From NCBI GenBank assembly GCA_022013685.1, contig JAKLPV010000224.1, positions 1-48,431 on the forward strand: DNA of 48,431 nt. Reading direction: 5' to 3'. A program made the translations under genes and the position numbers. Position 1 is the first letter of the stretch; the number at the start of each line of letters is the position of its first letter. The stretch is from Anaerolineae bacterium (GTDB lineage: Bacteria > Chloroflexota > Anaerolineae > Anaerolineales > Villigracilaceae). The notes below the pieces were generated by a model. The model did no database searches and was not told where the DNA came from. It saw only the letters and a list, made by a program, of their open reading frames with translations. Positions 33,160-43,700 of the stretch are shown piece after piece.

Positions 33160-36100
33160 TTATCTCGGTTTGTAAAGCGGCACAAAGACCCGCGCTTTCG
33201 CGTAGGTTTCGTTGCCACTGGCATCAGTGGCTTTATAGGTCAGGGTATAGATACGTCCTCTGCCCAGGGCAGAGCGCTCGGCGCGCAGCCGGAAGTGGGT
33301 GTCGTCGATGATGACAATGTCGTTAATGGTATTGCCATCGCCAATACCATTGTCCGGTTCGTTGGATGTGACCGAAACGAGTGTGATAACCGGATTCGGG
33401 TCGAGATTGTCGCTTGCGGTGACGCTTACGGTAACTCTCACATACTTGTGATTGGCCGGCCAAAGCAAATTTGGGGTGACTGAAATTGTGAGCGTCGGGG
33501 CAATATCGTCGACGATGACCATGTTCAGGCCGATGATGACCGGGTCGTGGTCGGAAGAACGATATGGATCAGGGGCGTAAATAGCGTCCTGGGCATCCTG
33601 TTTGAAGGTCATGTCGTAGTCAATCAGGTCGGCTTCGTCGGCGTTGATGTGCCATGTGGTTACACCGGTCACTTCGTCCATCAGCCCGGCGCTGGCCAGG
33701 GCGTGGTCGAGATAGCCGATCTGTCCATCGAAGACATACGAGTAGGCGTATTCGCCCTCGAAGGCGTAGACCAGGTCTGTGTAGTCGTCGGCAGTGCCGG
33801 CAAGGTCGTCTGGACCGGCCAGAATGGCGTCAATCGGGTCTTCCTTGTCGTAGGAATTCAAATCGCCAATAATCAGGAAGTCGTCATCGCCGCTGGCGGT
33901 CGGGTCGGCTGCCAGCCAGTCTACCAGCGCTTCGGCGGCGGCCTTGCGGGTCAGGTTGCAGTTGCCTGCGCCGTCACCAAGGTCGGGGTCGCCATCACAG
34001 GCCGAGCCTTTGGATTTAAGGTGGTTGACAACCACGGTGAATATGCCGCCGGTGCTTTCATCCATAAAGGTCTGGGCGAGGGCCGGGCGGTTTTTGGTAT
34101 CGATAAAACGCGGGTCGACAGACGAATCGAGGATGGCGTATTCGCCAATCAGCGAAACAGAAGCGGGTTTGTAGATGAAGGCCACTTTAATTTCGTCGGT
34201 GCCAATCACGCCTGTGTCGAGATAAGCGTAAGTGCCCGTGCCCATGTTGTCATTGAGTCCTGCCACCAGGTCTGCAATGGCAGCGGTATTATTTTCGATC
34301 TCCATCAACCCGACCACATCGGCATCGATGACAGACAGGGCGGCGATGATCTTGGCGCGCTGGCGCGCGAACTCTTCTGGTGTGTTGGCGCCGCGGCTGT
34401 TGAGCGTGGTGAAGTAGTTAAGCACATTGAAGGAGGCAACTTTCAACGTGCCGCCGACATCTTCCGGCTGGGTGCTGCGCAGGTTGGCCGGGATGTATTC
34501 TGCTCCCTGTGTCGGCTGGATGCGATACAGGTTGAAGCTGTAGTCGAGTACGCCGGTCACATTGCGCAGGATGTCTCCGCCGCGGAACAGGTTATCCAGA
34601 TCGAAGGCGCTGCCGTTCGGATGGAGGGCCGGGTCTGGGTTTTGGGTGGTGCGGCCATCGTCGAGTGTGATGCGGTCGAGCAGGAAATCCTGGGCGGCCT
34701 GAATGGCATCCGGCCCGGGTTCGACTTGCGCAGTGGGCGTCAGGCGTCGCTCGGAGGTCAGCACGATCTCGTTGAAGCGATCAAAGTTGAAATATTCTGC
34801 AATGTAGAGATCCTGCGGGAAGTTGACCAGCATCCCCTCGTAAGCTTCGAGAGCTTCCACGCTCGTCACGGGCAGAGAAAGAGCTGTGGGGGCCACACTG
34901 TTGCCAGTGGAGCAGACCCAAATTTGCACAGCGGTGATCTCTGTCAGGCCGTTGAATTCCGAAATGAGACCGCGCGCACGCACAGAGTCGCCAATGTTGA
35001 CATCCATTCCGCCGGGGGCGTAGACGAAGATACCGTCTGAAGTTGCCGGATCACCGTCGCCAAGCGCATCCTGAATGTGGAAACCATTCAGATCGCCGTC
35101 ATCGGGCGAGGCGTTGTTCTGGAAGTCTCCAACAACAACACCTTCGATTGCAACGTCTGCACCGATCAACGGACTGGCTGCGCCGTTGCCCTGGACCGTG
35201 TAAATGGCTGTAAATGGATCGCCGCAAGCCTCGACCGGGGGAATATAGATATAGGCCTGGTTGGCTGAACCTGGGGTATTGTAGGCTTCGCCCAGGCTGA
35301 TTGTGCCACTGAAACCGGGGATCCCGGCCAGGTCAAAGTCGTTGCGTACCCAATCGCTGGCGGCCTCGGTGTCGAATCCATCCGGGATGCGCGATGCGCC
35401 GCCGGGGGCGAATGCCGCACCGTCGTAAGAGACGCCGAGCACGGGCATGTGGTAGGTCACATCGCTTGCGCCGCCATCATGCACGGCGACCGCATCCACA
35501 ATGGCATCCCAGGGTATTACATCGAAGACGCCGTCATCATCGGTGTCGAGATCATCACCCAAAGCGCCGCTAAAATTCTTGACAAGCAAAAGGGTCAGTG
35601 TGCCGTTCTCTAACGCATTGGCAGGTAGGTCGACTAGGTAGAAGCCAGCGGAATCGGTGACGCCGAGGCCAATCACCTCGTCAACTGTGCCAACAACTGT
35701 TCCGCTGAAGTCCCCCTCGATTTCGAGCATGATGTATTCGCTGTAATCGGTGTTGGGTGTGCCGAAGAACTCAATATATTCCACGTCAGCACCGGTTGTG
35801 CTGGCAGAGAATTCGTTGATCTTTGGCTCAGCAATTCCACCGCAGTTGGCCGTATGCATACCAAGACCGTCAAAAGCGTCTGTGGCATAGCCGTCCCATT
35901 CAAGTGCCGGGTCGAAGACAGTGCTGCCATCGATGTCACCCGCGCAGATGTCCGCTTTGCGGAGCAGGGTATTATCCGCTGTGCTGGTGAGATCACTCCC
36001 CCATTGGGAGCCCGGGTCGAAGCCAATTTGCCCGATGATATCCAGCACTGTCGCGCCTTTGAGCAGCACAACCGCATCATCACCGTTGAACCAGCCCGCT

Positions 36101-36444
36101 CCGTTGGTTTGGTCGGCCTGGGCCAGGATGGCGGCATTTGCGGAGGCCTGGGCCAGAACGTAAACGTCTCCGTCTGCTACTGTACCGGTCAGGTTGATGG
36201 TTAATCCGGCAGATGCGTTTCCATTGAAGTACATCTGGACACTGTAGCTGCCAGCCGCCAGATCGATGGCTGCCCCGGTGCCATTGTAAATCTCAAGCGC
36301 CTTGTTGTTGCTGGAACCTTCGATGTACTCGGAAAAAAATAGCTCTGTTGGCGCTGCAGCGCTTGCGGGCTGCACGGGCAACAGAGCTATAGCGAGTGCC
36401 AGAACGAGCAGACTGGCAAACGCGCGATAGGAAAAATTATTCAT
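33160..36444 (-). CDS. Large secreted ExeM/NucH-type nuclease with lamin-tail domain
   Basis: A 1094-residue exported protein with a signal peptide ending near PVQPASA. The N-terminal region (ELFFSEYIEGSSNNKALEIY) and a second one (KINEFSASTTGADVEYIEFF) are lamin-tail-like domains, followed by an OB-fold region around IQDALGDGDPATSDGIFVY. The catalytic endonuclease/exonuclease/phosphatase domain has VASFNVLNYF, VGLMEIENN, IGDLNSYDKEDP and SSDHDPVIIG, which are its metal and catalytic residues. A C-terminal Ig-like domain ends the chain. It should degrade extracellular DNA for phosphate or nucleosides or for biofilm turnover. Confidence 0.9.
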   Translation of the reverse strand: MNNFSYRAFASLLVLALAIALLPVQPASAAAPTELFFSEYIEGSSNNKALEIYNGTGAAIDLAAGSYSVQMYFNGNASAGLTINLTGTVADGDVYVLAQASANAAILAQADQTNGAGWFNGDDAVVLLKGATVLDIIGQIGFDPGSQWGSDLTSTADNTLLRKADICAGDIDGSTVFDPALEWDGYATDAFDGLGMHTANCGGIAEPKINEFSASTTGADVEYIEFFGTPNTDYSEYIMLEIEGDFSGTVVGTVDEVIGLGVTDSAGFYLVDLPANALENGTLTLLLVKNFSGALGDDLDTDDDGVFDVIPWDAIVDAVAVHDGGASDVTYHMPVLGVSYDGAAFAPGGASRIPDGFDTEAASDWVRNDFDLAGIPGFSGTISLGEAYNTPGSANQAYIYIPPVEACGDPFTAIYTVQGNGAASPLIGADVAIEGVVVGDFQNNASPDDGDLNGFHIQDALGDGDPATSDGIFVYAPGGMDVNIGDSVRARGLISEFNGLTEITAVQIWVCSTGNSVAPTALSLPVTSVEALEAYEGMLVNFPQDLYIAEYFNFDRFNEIVLTSERRLTPTAQVEPGPDAIQAAQDFLLDRITLDDGRTTQNPDPALHPNGSAFDLDNLFRGGDILRNVTGVLDYSFNLYRIQPTQGAEYIPANLRSTQPEDVGGTLKVASFNVLNYFTTLNSRGANTPEEFARQRAKIIAALSVIDADVVGLMEIENNTAAIADLVAGLNDNMGTGTYAYLDTGVIGTDEIKVAFIYKPASVSLIGEYAILDSSVDPRFIDTKNRPALAQTFMDESTGGIFTVVVNHLKSKGSACDGDPDLGDGAGNCNLTRKAAAEALVDWLAADPTASGDDDFLIIGDLNSYDKEDPIDAILAGPDDLAGTADDYTDLVYAFEGEYAYSYVFDGQIGYLDHALASAGLMDEVTGVTTWHINADEADLIDYDMTFKQDAQDAIYAPDPYRSSDHDPVIIGLNMVIVDDIAPTLTISVTPNLLWPANHKYVRVTVSVTASDNLDPNPVITLVSVTSNEPDNGIGDGNTINDIVIIDDTHFRLRAERSALGRGRIYTLTYKATDASGNETYAKARVFVPLYKPR

Positions 36445-36626
36445 GGATAAATCTCCTTTGGGTTTGGATGAACAGGATATATTACGAGATATTTATTGTA
36501 GGAAAATCCTAACAAAAACGCAAGGTTACTTTGGTCATGGTCTTGCCGGATGCAGGCAAAATTGTTTCTAAAAACCCTGGCATGATTGCGGCTATGCTAG
36601 AATTATGAAAAACGCGGAGCCAACCT

Positions 36627-37280
36627 GTGACTTTCCTATCCAATTTCGAATCCCACCTGCCAGACGCTGAACGCGCATTGTGGCGCTCGCTCGATTCGCC
36701 GTTTGCCATCCAGACCTTTCTCGATTCGATGCCCTATGTCGGCGAGGCGCGTGACCGTTCGCCGCTAAATGTGATGCTCGACCGCCAGTGCCACTGTCTG
36801 GATGGGGGTTTTTTGGCCGCGTTGGCTCTGTGGCGAATCGGGTATCGCCCGCTGCTGATCGATATTGTCCCTGACCCCGGCGCAGATGACGATCACGTGC
36901 TGGCGCTCTTCCAGATGGAGGGGCGCTGGGGAGCGCTGGCCAAATCGAACTACATCAACCTGGGCTTTCGCGAACCGGTTCACAAGAATCTGCGCGAGCT
37001 GGTGATGACCTATTTTGAGCATTATTGCAGTGTGTGGAAGACCAAATCGTTGCGCGGCTATACCCGTCCGTTCGATGCCTCGCGCCATACCTGCCCGGAT
37101 TGGGCTTGCGACGAAGCCGCGTCCAACCGGCTGTATTACAAACATTTTTACGGGCGCAAAGCCATCTCACTGATCACGCCATCGATGGCTACCCGCCTGA
37201 ATCCCATCACTGAGCGCATGTACAAAGCCGAGACTCTTTTCACAAACCTGGATGAGTCTTTCGGCAACCGGGATGAATGA
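36627..37280 (+). CDS. Transglutaminase-like cysteine-fold protein
   Basis: A 217-residue soluble protein starting at GTG. It has a Cys-containing segment CHCLDGGFLAALALWRIGYR and a His segment ADDDHVLALFQ followed by GALAKSNYINLGFREPVHKN. The order Cys, His, and a following polar residue suits the transglutaminase/papain-like fold. It could be a protease or amidase; the true activity is unknown. It stands alone between the divergent nuclease gene and a convergent peptidase gene. Confidence 0.6.
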   Translation: MTFLSNFESHLPDAERALWRSLDSPFAIQTFLDSMPYVGEARDRSPLNVMLDRQCHCLDGGFLAALALWRIGYRPLLIDIVPDPGADDDHVLALFQMEGRWGALAKSNYINLGFREPVHKNLRELVMTYFEHYCSVWKTKSLRGYTRPFDASRHTCPDWACDEAASNRLYYKHFYGRKAISLITPSMATRLNPITERMYKAETLFTNLDESFGNRDE

Positions 37281-37336
37281 ATTTACTGGGCACAAGATTG
37301 CTTCGGCTGAATCCACCTCGCACTGACACAGGTATT

Positions 37337-38530
37337 TTAAATCCCCTCCAATAAAATCAACTTGCGCTGCGGCTCGCCCAGATAATCTGCGCCGCTCTCG
37401 CTCACAAGCACATCTTCCTCCAGGCCGATGTAGCCGTAGCCCGGCACGGCCAGCCCCGGTTCGATGGTGTAAACGTTGCCAACCTCCACGCGCTGGTTCG
37501 GCTGATCGCCGTATTTCTCCCAGAGCGGCCCGAGCAGCGCCCCGCCGTCGTGGGCCACGCGGCCCAATTGATGACCGGTCCCGTACATGTATTCAGGGTA
37601 GCCTGCGGCTGTCACTGTTTGGCGGGCGGCGGCATCGGCATCCTTGCCGATAACTCCGGGTTTGAGCACAGCCCGGCAGGCCTCGACTGCGGCCCGGATT
37701 GTGTCGAATCCGCGCCGCACTTCGGCTGGCGCATCTGTCTCGCCAGGGCGCAGGATGTAGACCATACGCTGGATGTCGGAGCAATATTCATCGAATTTAA
37801 CGCCAAAATCGAAATGCAGTAAATGACCGGGCTGAATTTTTATATCGGTCGGCCCGGCATGCCCGACGACTGAATCAGGCCCGCTGTTGACGGCCGGATT
37901 TGAGCCACGCGGCCAGGCGAACCCGACGCCTGCTTTCGCCATTTGGGCGTGCATAAAGGCTGCGACTTCTTTCTCGCTCATCCCGACCCGGATAAACTCA
38001 AACGTTTTTGCGTAAATCTGATCTGTGATTTCCACCGCCCGGCGGATTTTTCCCGTTTCGGCGGCGGTTTTGCGCCCGCGCAGCGAGGAGATGACCGCCT
38101 CGGCGCTGACCAGCCTTTCAGCGTAGGGCGTGCCTTCCAGGTAGGTTTGCAGCTTCAGGTACATGGCGTGCGTCAGCCCATCAGCGTGAACGTTGTTGTG
38201 ACTGAAATTGACCGCGATCTGCTGCGGATCCAGCTTCGCCAGTGTTTCGCGCAGCAGGCCGCTGACGGCCGTGTCGTAGGGGATGATCTCATCGTACACA
38301 CCCAAACGCCCGACTTCTTCAGCTTCCAGGCGGCCGATGATGGCGATTTTCCGTCCGCTGCGGGTCAGGAGCAGGGCGCTTTCCCAGGTCAGGTCGGCGG
38401 GACCGAGGATGAAATTGAGCACCGGGTCGCGCACACCGCTCGTTTCGCGCACAAAGGTCAGCCACAGGTCGATTTCTTTTTCTTTGAGAATGTCGATGGC
38501 TTGGGATACTTTTTCCTGAATTAGGGTCAT
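37337..38530 (-). CDS. Xaa-Pro peptidase (M24 family)
   Basis: A 397-residue metallopeptidase. After an N-terminal creatinase-like domain, the pita-bread domain has all five expected metal ligands: Asp in HFDFGVKF, Asp in CSDIQRM, His in GTGHQLGR, Glu in TIEPGL and Glu in GLEEDVLV. It should remove N-terminal residues before proline. The gene is followed by a short gap and the convergent transglutaminase-like gene. Confidence 0.92.
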   Translation of the reverse strand: MTLIQEKVSQAIDILKEKEIDLWLTFVRETSGVRDPVLNFILGPADLTWESALLLTRSGRKIAIIGRLEAEEVGRLGVYDEIIPYDTAVSGLLRETLAKLDPQQIAVNFSHNNVHADGLTHAMYLKLQTYLEGTPYAERLVSAEAVISSLRGRKTAAETGKIRRAVEITDQIYAKTFEFIRVGMSEKEVAAFMHAQMAKAGVGFAWPRGSNPAVNSGPDSVVGHAGPTDIKIQPGHLLHFDFGVKFDEYCSDIQRMVYILRPGETDAPAEVRRGFDTIRAAVEACRAVLKPGVIGKDADAAARQTVTAAGYPEYMYGTGHQLGRVAHDGGALLGPLWEKYGDQPNQRVEVGNVYTIEPGLAVPGYGYIGLEEDVLVSESGADYLGEPQRKLILLEGI

Positions 38531-38546
38531 GGGGTCTCCTCTTGGT

Positions 38547-38643
38547 AAACCTGACAGGTTTTATCAGGCTCCTTTTATGTGTCAGGTTGCTTGTTTGGTG
38601 TGAACTCGGCTTGCAGGTGCTCTTTGGAAACCTGTCAGGTTTT
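38547..38643. repeat. AAACCTGACAGGTTT repeat pair between MFS and peptidase genes
   Basis: AAACCTGACAGGTTTT at 38547-38562 and AAACCTGTCAGGTTTT at 38628-38643, with partial units TATCAGG and GTGTCAGG between. The second copy includes the stop codon of the MFS gene (TGA at 38635-38637 on the minus strand). Confidence 0.8.
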
Positions 38644-39894
38644 AACGATTAGCTTCTTCGGGTCTTTGATCAGGAAGACCAATATTGCGGCAGTCAGCAG
38701 GCCGCCGACGATCGAGATCATGAAAGTGGTCTGGTAGCCTGCCAGGTCGGCGATCCAGCCGCCGAGCAGCGGAGCCAGGATGGTGGCCGGGGCGACCAGG
38801 GTGTTGGCCATGCCGATGTAGATCGGGCGTTCGGCTTCAGTGCCGAATTCAACCGTCATGGCCATGCCGATCGTCCAGAAGGCGACGTTGGCCAGGCCGG
38901 AGAAGATGAAGACAGCGTAGAACCAACTCAAGTCGGGGGCGGCCCAGGCCAGCAGCGAACTGAGCGAAACCATCAACATGCCGAAGATCAGGATGGTACG
39001 ATGTCCCCAGCGGTCGGCCAGCCAGCCCATGCCGACGTTGGCAATTGTCTGCGAGACGGTCAGCGCCGCGGTCAGGAATCCGGCGGTGATTTCATCCATG
39101 TTGAACTGGCGCAGACCATAAACGATGTAGAAGGCGAATCCCATGCTGGCAAACTGGTAGATGATGCGCATCGCCAGAAACCAGGCGAAATTACGGTCGC
39201 GCTTGAGAATGGCACCCATGCCCGTAAACGGCGATCTGGTTTCAGCCGGGATTTCTTTTAGCTCATCGACCGGCTCACGGGTGAAACCGAGTACCAGCAT
39301 CGAAAGCCCGTAGCCGACAGAGGCGATCAGAAAACACAGCACAAAATCGAGCGGCGAATCGAGCCAGCCGAGCAGGTAGCCCGCCCCAACCGCCGAAGCG
39401 CTGATAATGATGTTGGCAAAGGCAGATTGCACGCCGAAGAAGGTCCCACGATAGTCGCTGGGAATGATCTTGGCGATCATGCTCTGCCAGGGATTAGCGG
39501 TGAAGCCTGAGCCAAGCCCCTGCCAGATGAGCAGGAGAAAGGTGAAGGGTAGAATGAGTCCCGGCCCGAAAACGGGTAAAAGAAAGGCAGCCAGCGCCAG
39601 CCCCAAAAACGGAACCCGCTCGTGGATCGTCATCATCATCACCATGGGTTTGTAACGCCGCAGGCGCGCCACGCGGTTGGCGGTCAGCAGTTGTGGCAAC
39701 TGCCAGCCGACCGAATGGATGGCGGGGATCAGGCCGATCAGGATGGCTGAGTCGGTCATGCTGCTGACGAAAAGCGGCAGGATGGTGCCGAAGGAGCTAA
39801 AGCCCCAGCCCAGGCCGAAGAAGGTGGCATCGGACATGCTGATGATGACATTGAATTTCAGGTTTTTGCGGATAAGTGCTTCTAGTGCAGACAT
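38635..39894 (-). CDS. MFS transporter
   Basis: With the ATG at 39894 the protein has 419 residues and about 12 helices, which is normal for the major facilitator superfamily. The longer frame to 40053 adds 53 basic residues that lack membrane character. The loop between helices 8 and 9 has GWLADRWGHRTILI, the repeated MFS motif A. A conserved-looking TANPWQSMIAKIIPSDYRGTF block suggests the group of Chloroflexota exporters of unknown substrate. Confidence 0.88.
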   Translation of the reverse strand: MSALEALIRKNLKFNVIISMSDATFFGLGWGFSSFGTILPLFVSSMTDSAILIGLIPAIHSVGWQLPQLLTANRVARLRRYKPMVMMMTIHERVPFLGLALAAFLLPVFGPGLILPFTFLLLIWQGLGSGFTANPWQSMIAKIIPSDYRGTFFGVQSAFANIIISASAVGAGYLLGWLDSPLDFVLCFLIASVGYGLSMLVLGFTREPVDELKEIPAETRSPFTGMGAILKRDRNFAWFLAMRIIYQFASMGFAFYIVYGLRQFNMDEITAGFLTAALTVSQTIANVGMGWLADRWGHRTILIFGMLMVSLSSLLAWAAPDLSWFYAVFIFSGLANVAFWTIGMAMTVEFGTEAERPIYIGMANTLVAPATILAPLLGGWIADLAGYQTTFMISIVGGLLTAAILVFLIKDPKKLIVKT

Positions 39895-40036
39895 GGGCGG
39901 GATTCTACCACCAGCGCACCGTTTAAGAAAGCGCTTACATGGATGACGGTTTTGGCGCACGGCGCGAACCCGGCCAGAAAATTTGTATAGAGGACTTTGC
40001 TTACGATATTTTAAGGTAACTGCAACCTTTGGCCTC

Positions 40037-40065
40037 TTGAAGTGACTTTGCATTTATGTTAGAAT
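40037..40065 (+). promoter_or_regulatory. Probable promoter of the nrdR-nrdJ unit
   Basis: -35 TTGAAG at 40037-40042, a 17-bp spacer and -10 TAGAAT at 40060-40065. The nrdR ATG is 90 bp downstream. Confidence 0.6.
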
Positions 40066-40107
40066 GACAAACGTAACCCCAACAGATAGGGGGAAAGTGT
40101 AAAGTGT

Positions 40108-40123
40108 CCGCCATATATGGCGG
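40108..40123. promoter_or_regulatory. Perfect 16-bp palindrome in the nrdR leader
   Basis: CCGCCATATATGGCGG is perfectly self-complementary and lies about 35 bp downstream of the predicted transcript start and 32 bp before the nrdR ATG. It is a candidate operator or a short RNA hairpin. It does not match the usual NrdR box (ACAC...TATAT...GTGT), though it shares the ATATAT centre. Confidence 0.5.
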
Positions 40124-40154
40124 GTACAAATGTTCTATTTATAAAGAGGCATAG

Positions 40155-40604
40155 ATGCGTTGTCCGTATTGCCAGCATGACGAATCCAGAGTCATTGATA
40201 CCACCCGCGACAGCCACGGGGGCATTCGCCGCCGCCGGGAGTGCGAATCTTGTGGGCAGCGTTTCAGTACCTATGAGCGCCTTATTTTGGCGACGCCGCT
40301 GCTGATCAAGCAGGACGGCACCCGCGAAGAATTCGACCGTGAAAAACTGTCACGCGGCATTCGTATTTCATGCGCCAAACGCCCGGTTTCGGCTGCCGAC
40401 ATCGAGCGCCTGGTTGGGCAGGTGGAGGCTGAACTTCAAAAACTGGGCAAGGCTGAGGTCTCTTCGCGTATTGTCGGTGATATAGTCATTAACGGCTTGA
40501 AGGAACTCGACCAAATCGCTTATATCCGTTACGCGATTGTTTATTTAAGGTTGGATGATTTGCACGAACTGCGCGGTGAAATCGACCGCCTTTTAGACGC
40601 CTAA
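40155..40604 (+). CDS. nrdR: Transcriptional repressor NrdR
   Basis: This 149-residue regulator of ribonucleotide reductase genes has an N-terminal zinc ribbon (MRCPYCQHDESRVIDTTR with a second CxxC in CESCGQRF) and an ATP-cone domain that senses dATP/ATP. It stands directly upstream of nrdJ, its expected target, on the same strand with a gap of 102 bp. Confidence 0.96.
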   Translation: MRCPYCQHDESRVIDTTRDSHGGIRRRRECESCGQRFSTYERLILATPLLIKQDGTREEFDREKLSRGIRISCAKRPVSAADIERLVGQVEAELQKLGKAEVSSRIVGDIVINGLKELDQIAYIRYAIVYLRLDDLHELRGEIDRLLDA

Positions 40605-40706
40605 GAGTGCAGGGTCAGGGATTTTGACAATGTTCGCATTGTCGCATCTCCGGCCCTGTTCTGTTCTCAAAGCACCTCCAAAATTTTATTGCATAGGAGT
40701 AAAAAA

Positions 40707-43700
40707 ATGGTTGCGAATGAATTGGTTTCCCATAAACACGGCTTGCTTCCCACCCCATCCATCCCGGCAGATTTGCCGCCGATCGAATTGACCGACAATG
40801 CCCGCCAGGTGCTTGTGCGCCGCTATGTGCGCCGCGGTGACGATGGCAAGCCGGCAGAGACGGTTGAAGAAATGTTTTGGCGGGTGGCATATCATGTTGC
40901 CAAAGTGGAGCAGGCCTGGGATGGGGATGTCATCGAGCGCGCGCGCCATTTTTATGCTCTGCTTACCAGTAAGAAATTTTTCCCTAATTCGCCGACCTTT
41001 ACCGGAGCCGGCACACCACTCGGACAACTGGCAGCCTGCTTTGTGCTGCCGATCAGCGACGATATGGGCCGTGACGAGGCTGGCATTTTCCAGTCGCTGC
41101 GCAACGCGGCCCTGATCCAGCAGACCGGCGGCGGTAACGGATTCTCCTTTTCGCGCCTGCGCCCGGCGGGTGGGCTGGTCAAATCGTCTGCCGGACAGGC
41201 CACCGGGCCGGTCGGATTCCTGCGCGTTTACGACCATGCTTTCGGCGAGATCGCCCAGGGCGGAACCCGGCGCGGGGCCAATATGGGCGTCCTGCGCGTC
41301 GATCACCCGGATGTGGAAGAATTCATCATCTCGAAAACCAGTGAAAACGCCATCACCAATTTCAATATTTCGGTCGGCATTACCGACGCCTTCATGCAAG
41401 CCGTCAAAGACGACGCCGATTGGGAACTGGTCTTTCCCGATATTTCATCGCCTGAATACCGCGCTTTTCGCGGCACGCTCGAGCAGGCCCGCGAACAGGG
41501 CATCCCGCTCGTGATCTACAAGACCGTCCGCGCCCGCGAGTTGTTCAATAAGATTGTCACCCAGGCCCATCACAACGGCGAGCCGGGCGTGCTCTTTTTG
41601 GACGCCGCCAATCGCTCCAACCCCGTCCCGCACCTGTACCCGCTCGAAAGCACAAACCCGTGCTTTATTGGCTCGACTCGAATTGCTACAGACCAGGGCA
41701 TGTTAAAAATCGAAGACTTGGCAAATTCCGGCGCTGAATTGTTGGTTGCCAGCGATGGCCGCGCTCCGATGGGCGGTATAGGTTATTCGGGCCCGGTTGG
41801 CGGGGTAAGCTACCGGGCAGCATCGCCAGCCTGGAAAACCCGCGAAAATGTTGAGACCTATACACTCACCACGAAGCATGGCCATTCTGTTACTGCTACC
41901 CCTGACCATAAATTCCTGACCAAGACACGCGGTTATGTAGAACTTTCGTCTTTACAGCCGGGTGAAACCTTGCTGCTTCAATCGGGGCGGGGCGTGTGGA
42001 GCAAGAACCCAAGGCTGCCAAACCTTGAAAGCCTGCGGGAGAAATCCCTTAGTATGGCGCAGGCGGGCGACCGGGCTTCTGGCAACCTGGTGCAGCGCAA
42101 GGATTTTGCCGACCAGTATTCAAATCTTCCAGAAAATTGGTCGCATGAACTTGGCGTTGTTTTGGGAACCCTGCTTGGCGACGGTTGGCTCAGCCCCACG
42201 AGCAACTCACCGGTAGGAATGGTTTTCAATTCTGGCGACGACGAACTATTAGACAGGGTGCATGGCAGCCTGCGCGCGTGGTTTGGCGAGGGCCATTTGC
42301 ACGCAAGAGACTCTGTCCGCCAGTTGACCTATGGCCGCCTGCCTTATGAATTTTTTGCCAGTTTGGGGGTGGCTGCATCTCGCGCGCATGAAAAACGGGT
42401 TCCCGAATCGCTTTGGCAGGCCCCGCGTGAGGCGGTGGTTGGCTTCTTGCAGGCCTTGTTCACCACGGACGGCACAGTGAATGTTTCATCGCACAAAAAA
42501 TCCTGCTCCGTTCGCCTGGCAAGCGCCTCGCTTGAGCTTCTTCGCGATGTGCAACTTTTGTTGCTGAATTTTGGCATTGTCAGCCGCATTCACAATCGCC
42601 GTCCGGATGGAATGCGGCTTTTGCCCGATGGGCATGGCGGCAAAAAAGAATATTTTACCCACGCCGATTATGAATTATTGATTGACAAGGTCAATCGGGA
42701 CGAATTTGCCCGTGAAATTGGTTTCCTGAACGCTGAAAAGCAGCGCAAGGTGCTCGAATTTATCGGCGCAAAGAGCCGCATCTCGAACCGCGAATCGTTT
42801 GAAACGAGAGTGCTTGCCATCGAACCCGCTGGCGCTGCCGATGTGTATGACCTGACCGAACCCCAAACCCACAGCGTGATTGCCAACGGCATCGTGGCGC
42901 ACCAGTGCGGTGAGCAATGGTTAGGTCCGTTCGAAAATTGCTGTTTAGGTTCCGTTAACCTGGCCCAGCACCTTGGCGAGGGCAATAGCGTTGATTGGCA
43001 GGCCCTGCGCGAAAGCGTGGAACTTTCTACCCGCTTCCTGGATGACGTTGTCGAGGCCAATGCCTATGTCCCGGCGGTGCCCCAACTCAAGGAAGCTGCC
43101 CACCGCGCCCGCCGCATCGGACTGGGCATCATGGGCCTGGCCGACTTGATGTACCATGTGGGCGTGCGCTACGGTTCAGCCGACGGACAGGAATTCGCAT
43201 CTGTCGTGATGGAATTCGTGCGCTACCACGCCATGAAGACCAGCATCGAAATGGCTGCCGAGCGCGGACCTTTCCCGGCCATTGAAGGCTCGATCTACGA
43301 CCCAGACAACCTGAAATGGCGCGCGCCCAAGTCCATCGTCCCGATGACGCAGACCTGGGATCGCCCGGCCCTGGCCTGGGATGAAATTGCCGGCGAAATT
43401 AAAAAGCACGGCATCCGCAACGCCGCCCAGACCACCGTCGCGCCGACCGGCACAATTGCCACCGTCGCGGGCTGCGAAGGCTACGGCTGCGAACCGGTCT
43501 TCGCGCTGGCCTATATCCGGCATGTCAACGACAATGGCAAGGACCTGCAACTGACCTACGGTTCGCCCTCCTTTGAGAAAGCCCTCGAAGATGCCGGGAT
43601 CGAACATGAGGCGCGCCAGGCCATTTTCGAGAGCGTTATGAACCACGGAACCTGCCAGGATGTGGCCGATGTGCCTGAGAAAATCCGGAATGTCTTTGTG

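Noticed and set aside
33547..35040. 497-residue ORF antisense to the secreted nuclease
   Set aside because: The nuclease frame has signal peptide, domains and catalytic motifs; the antisense frame shows only low-complexity Val/Gly/Asp-rich sequence.
40605..40706. Cobalamin riboswitch before nrdJ
   Set aside because: The 102-bp gap is too short and no B12-box-like sequence is seen; it has only a small GACAATG/CATTGTC hairpin.
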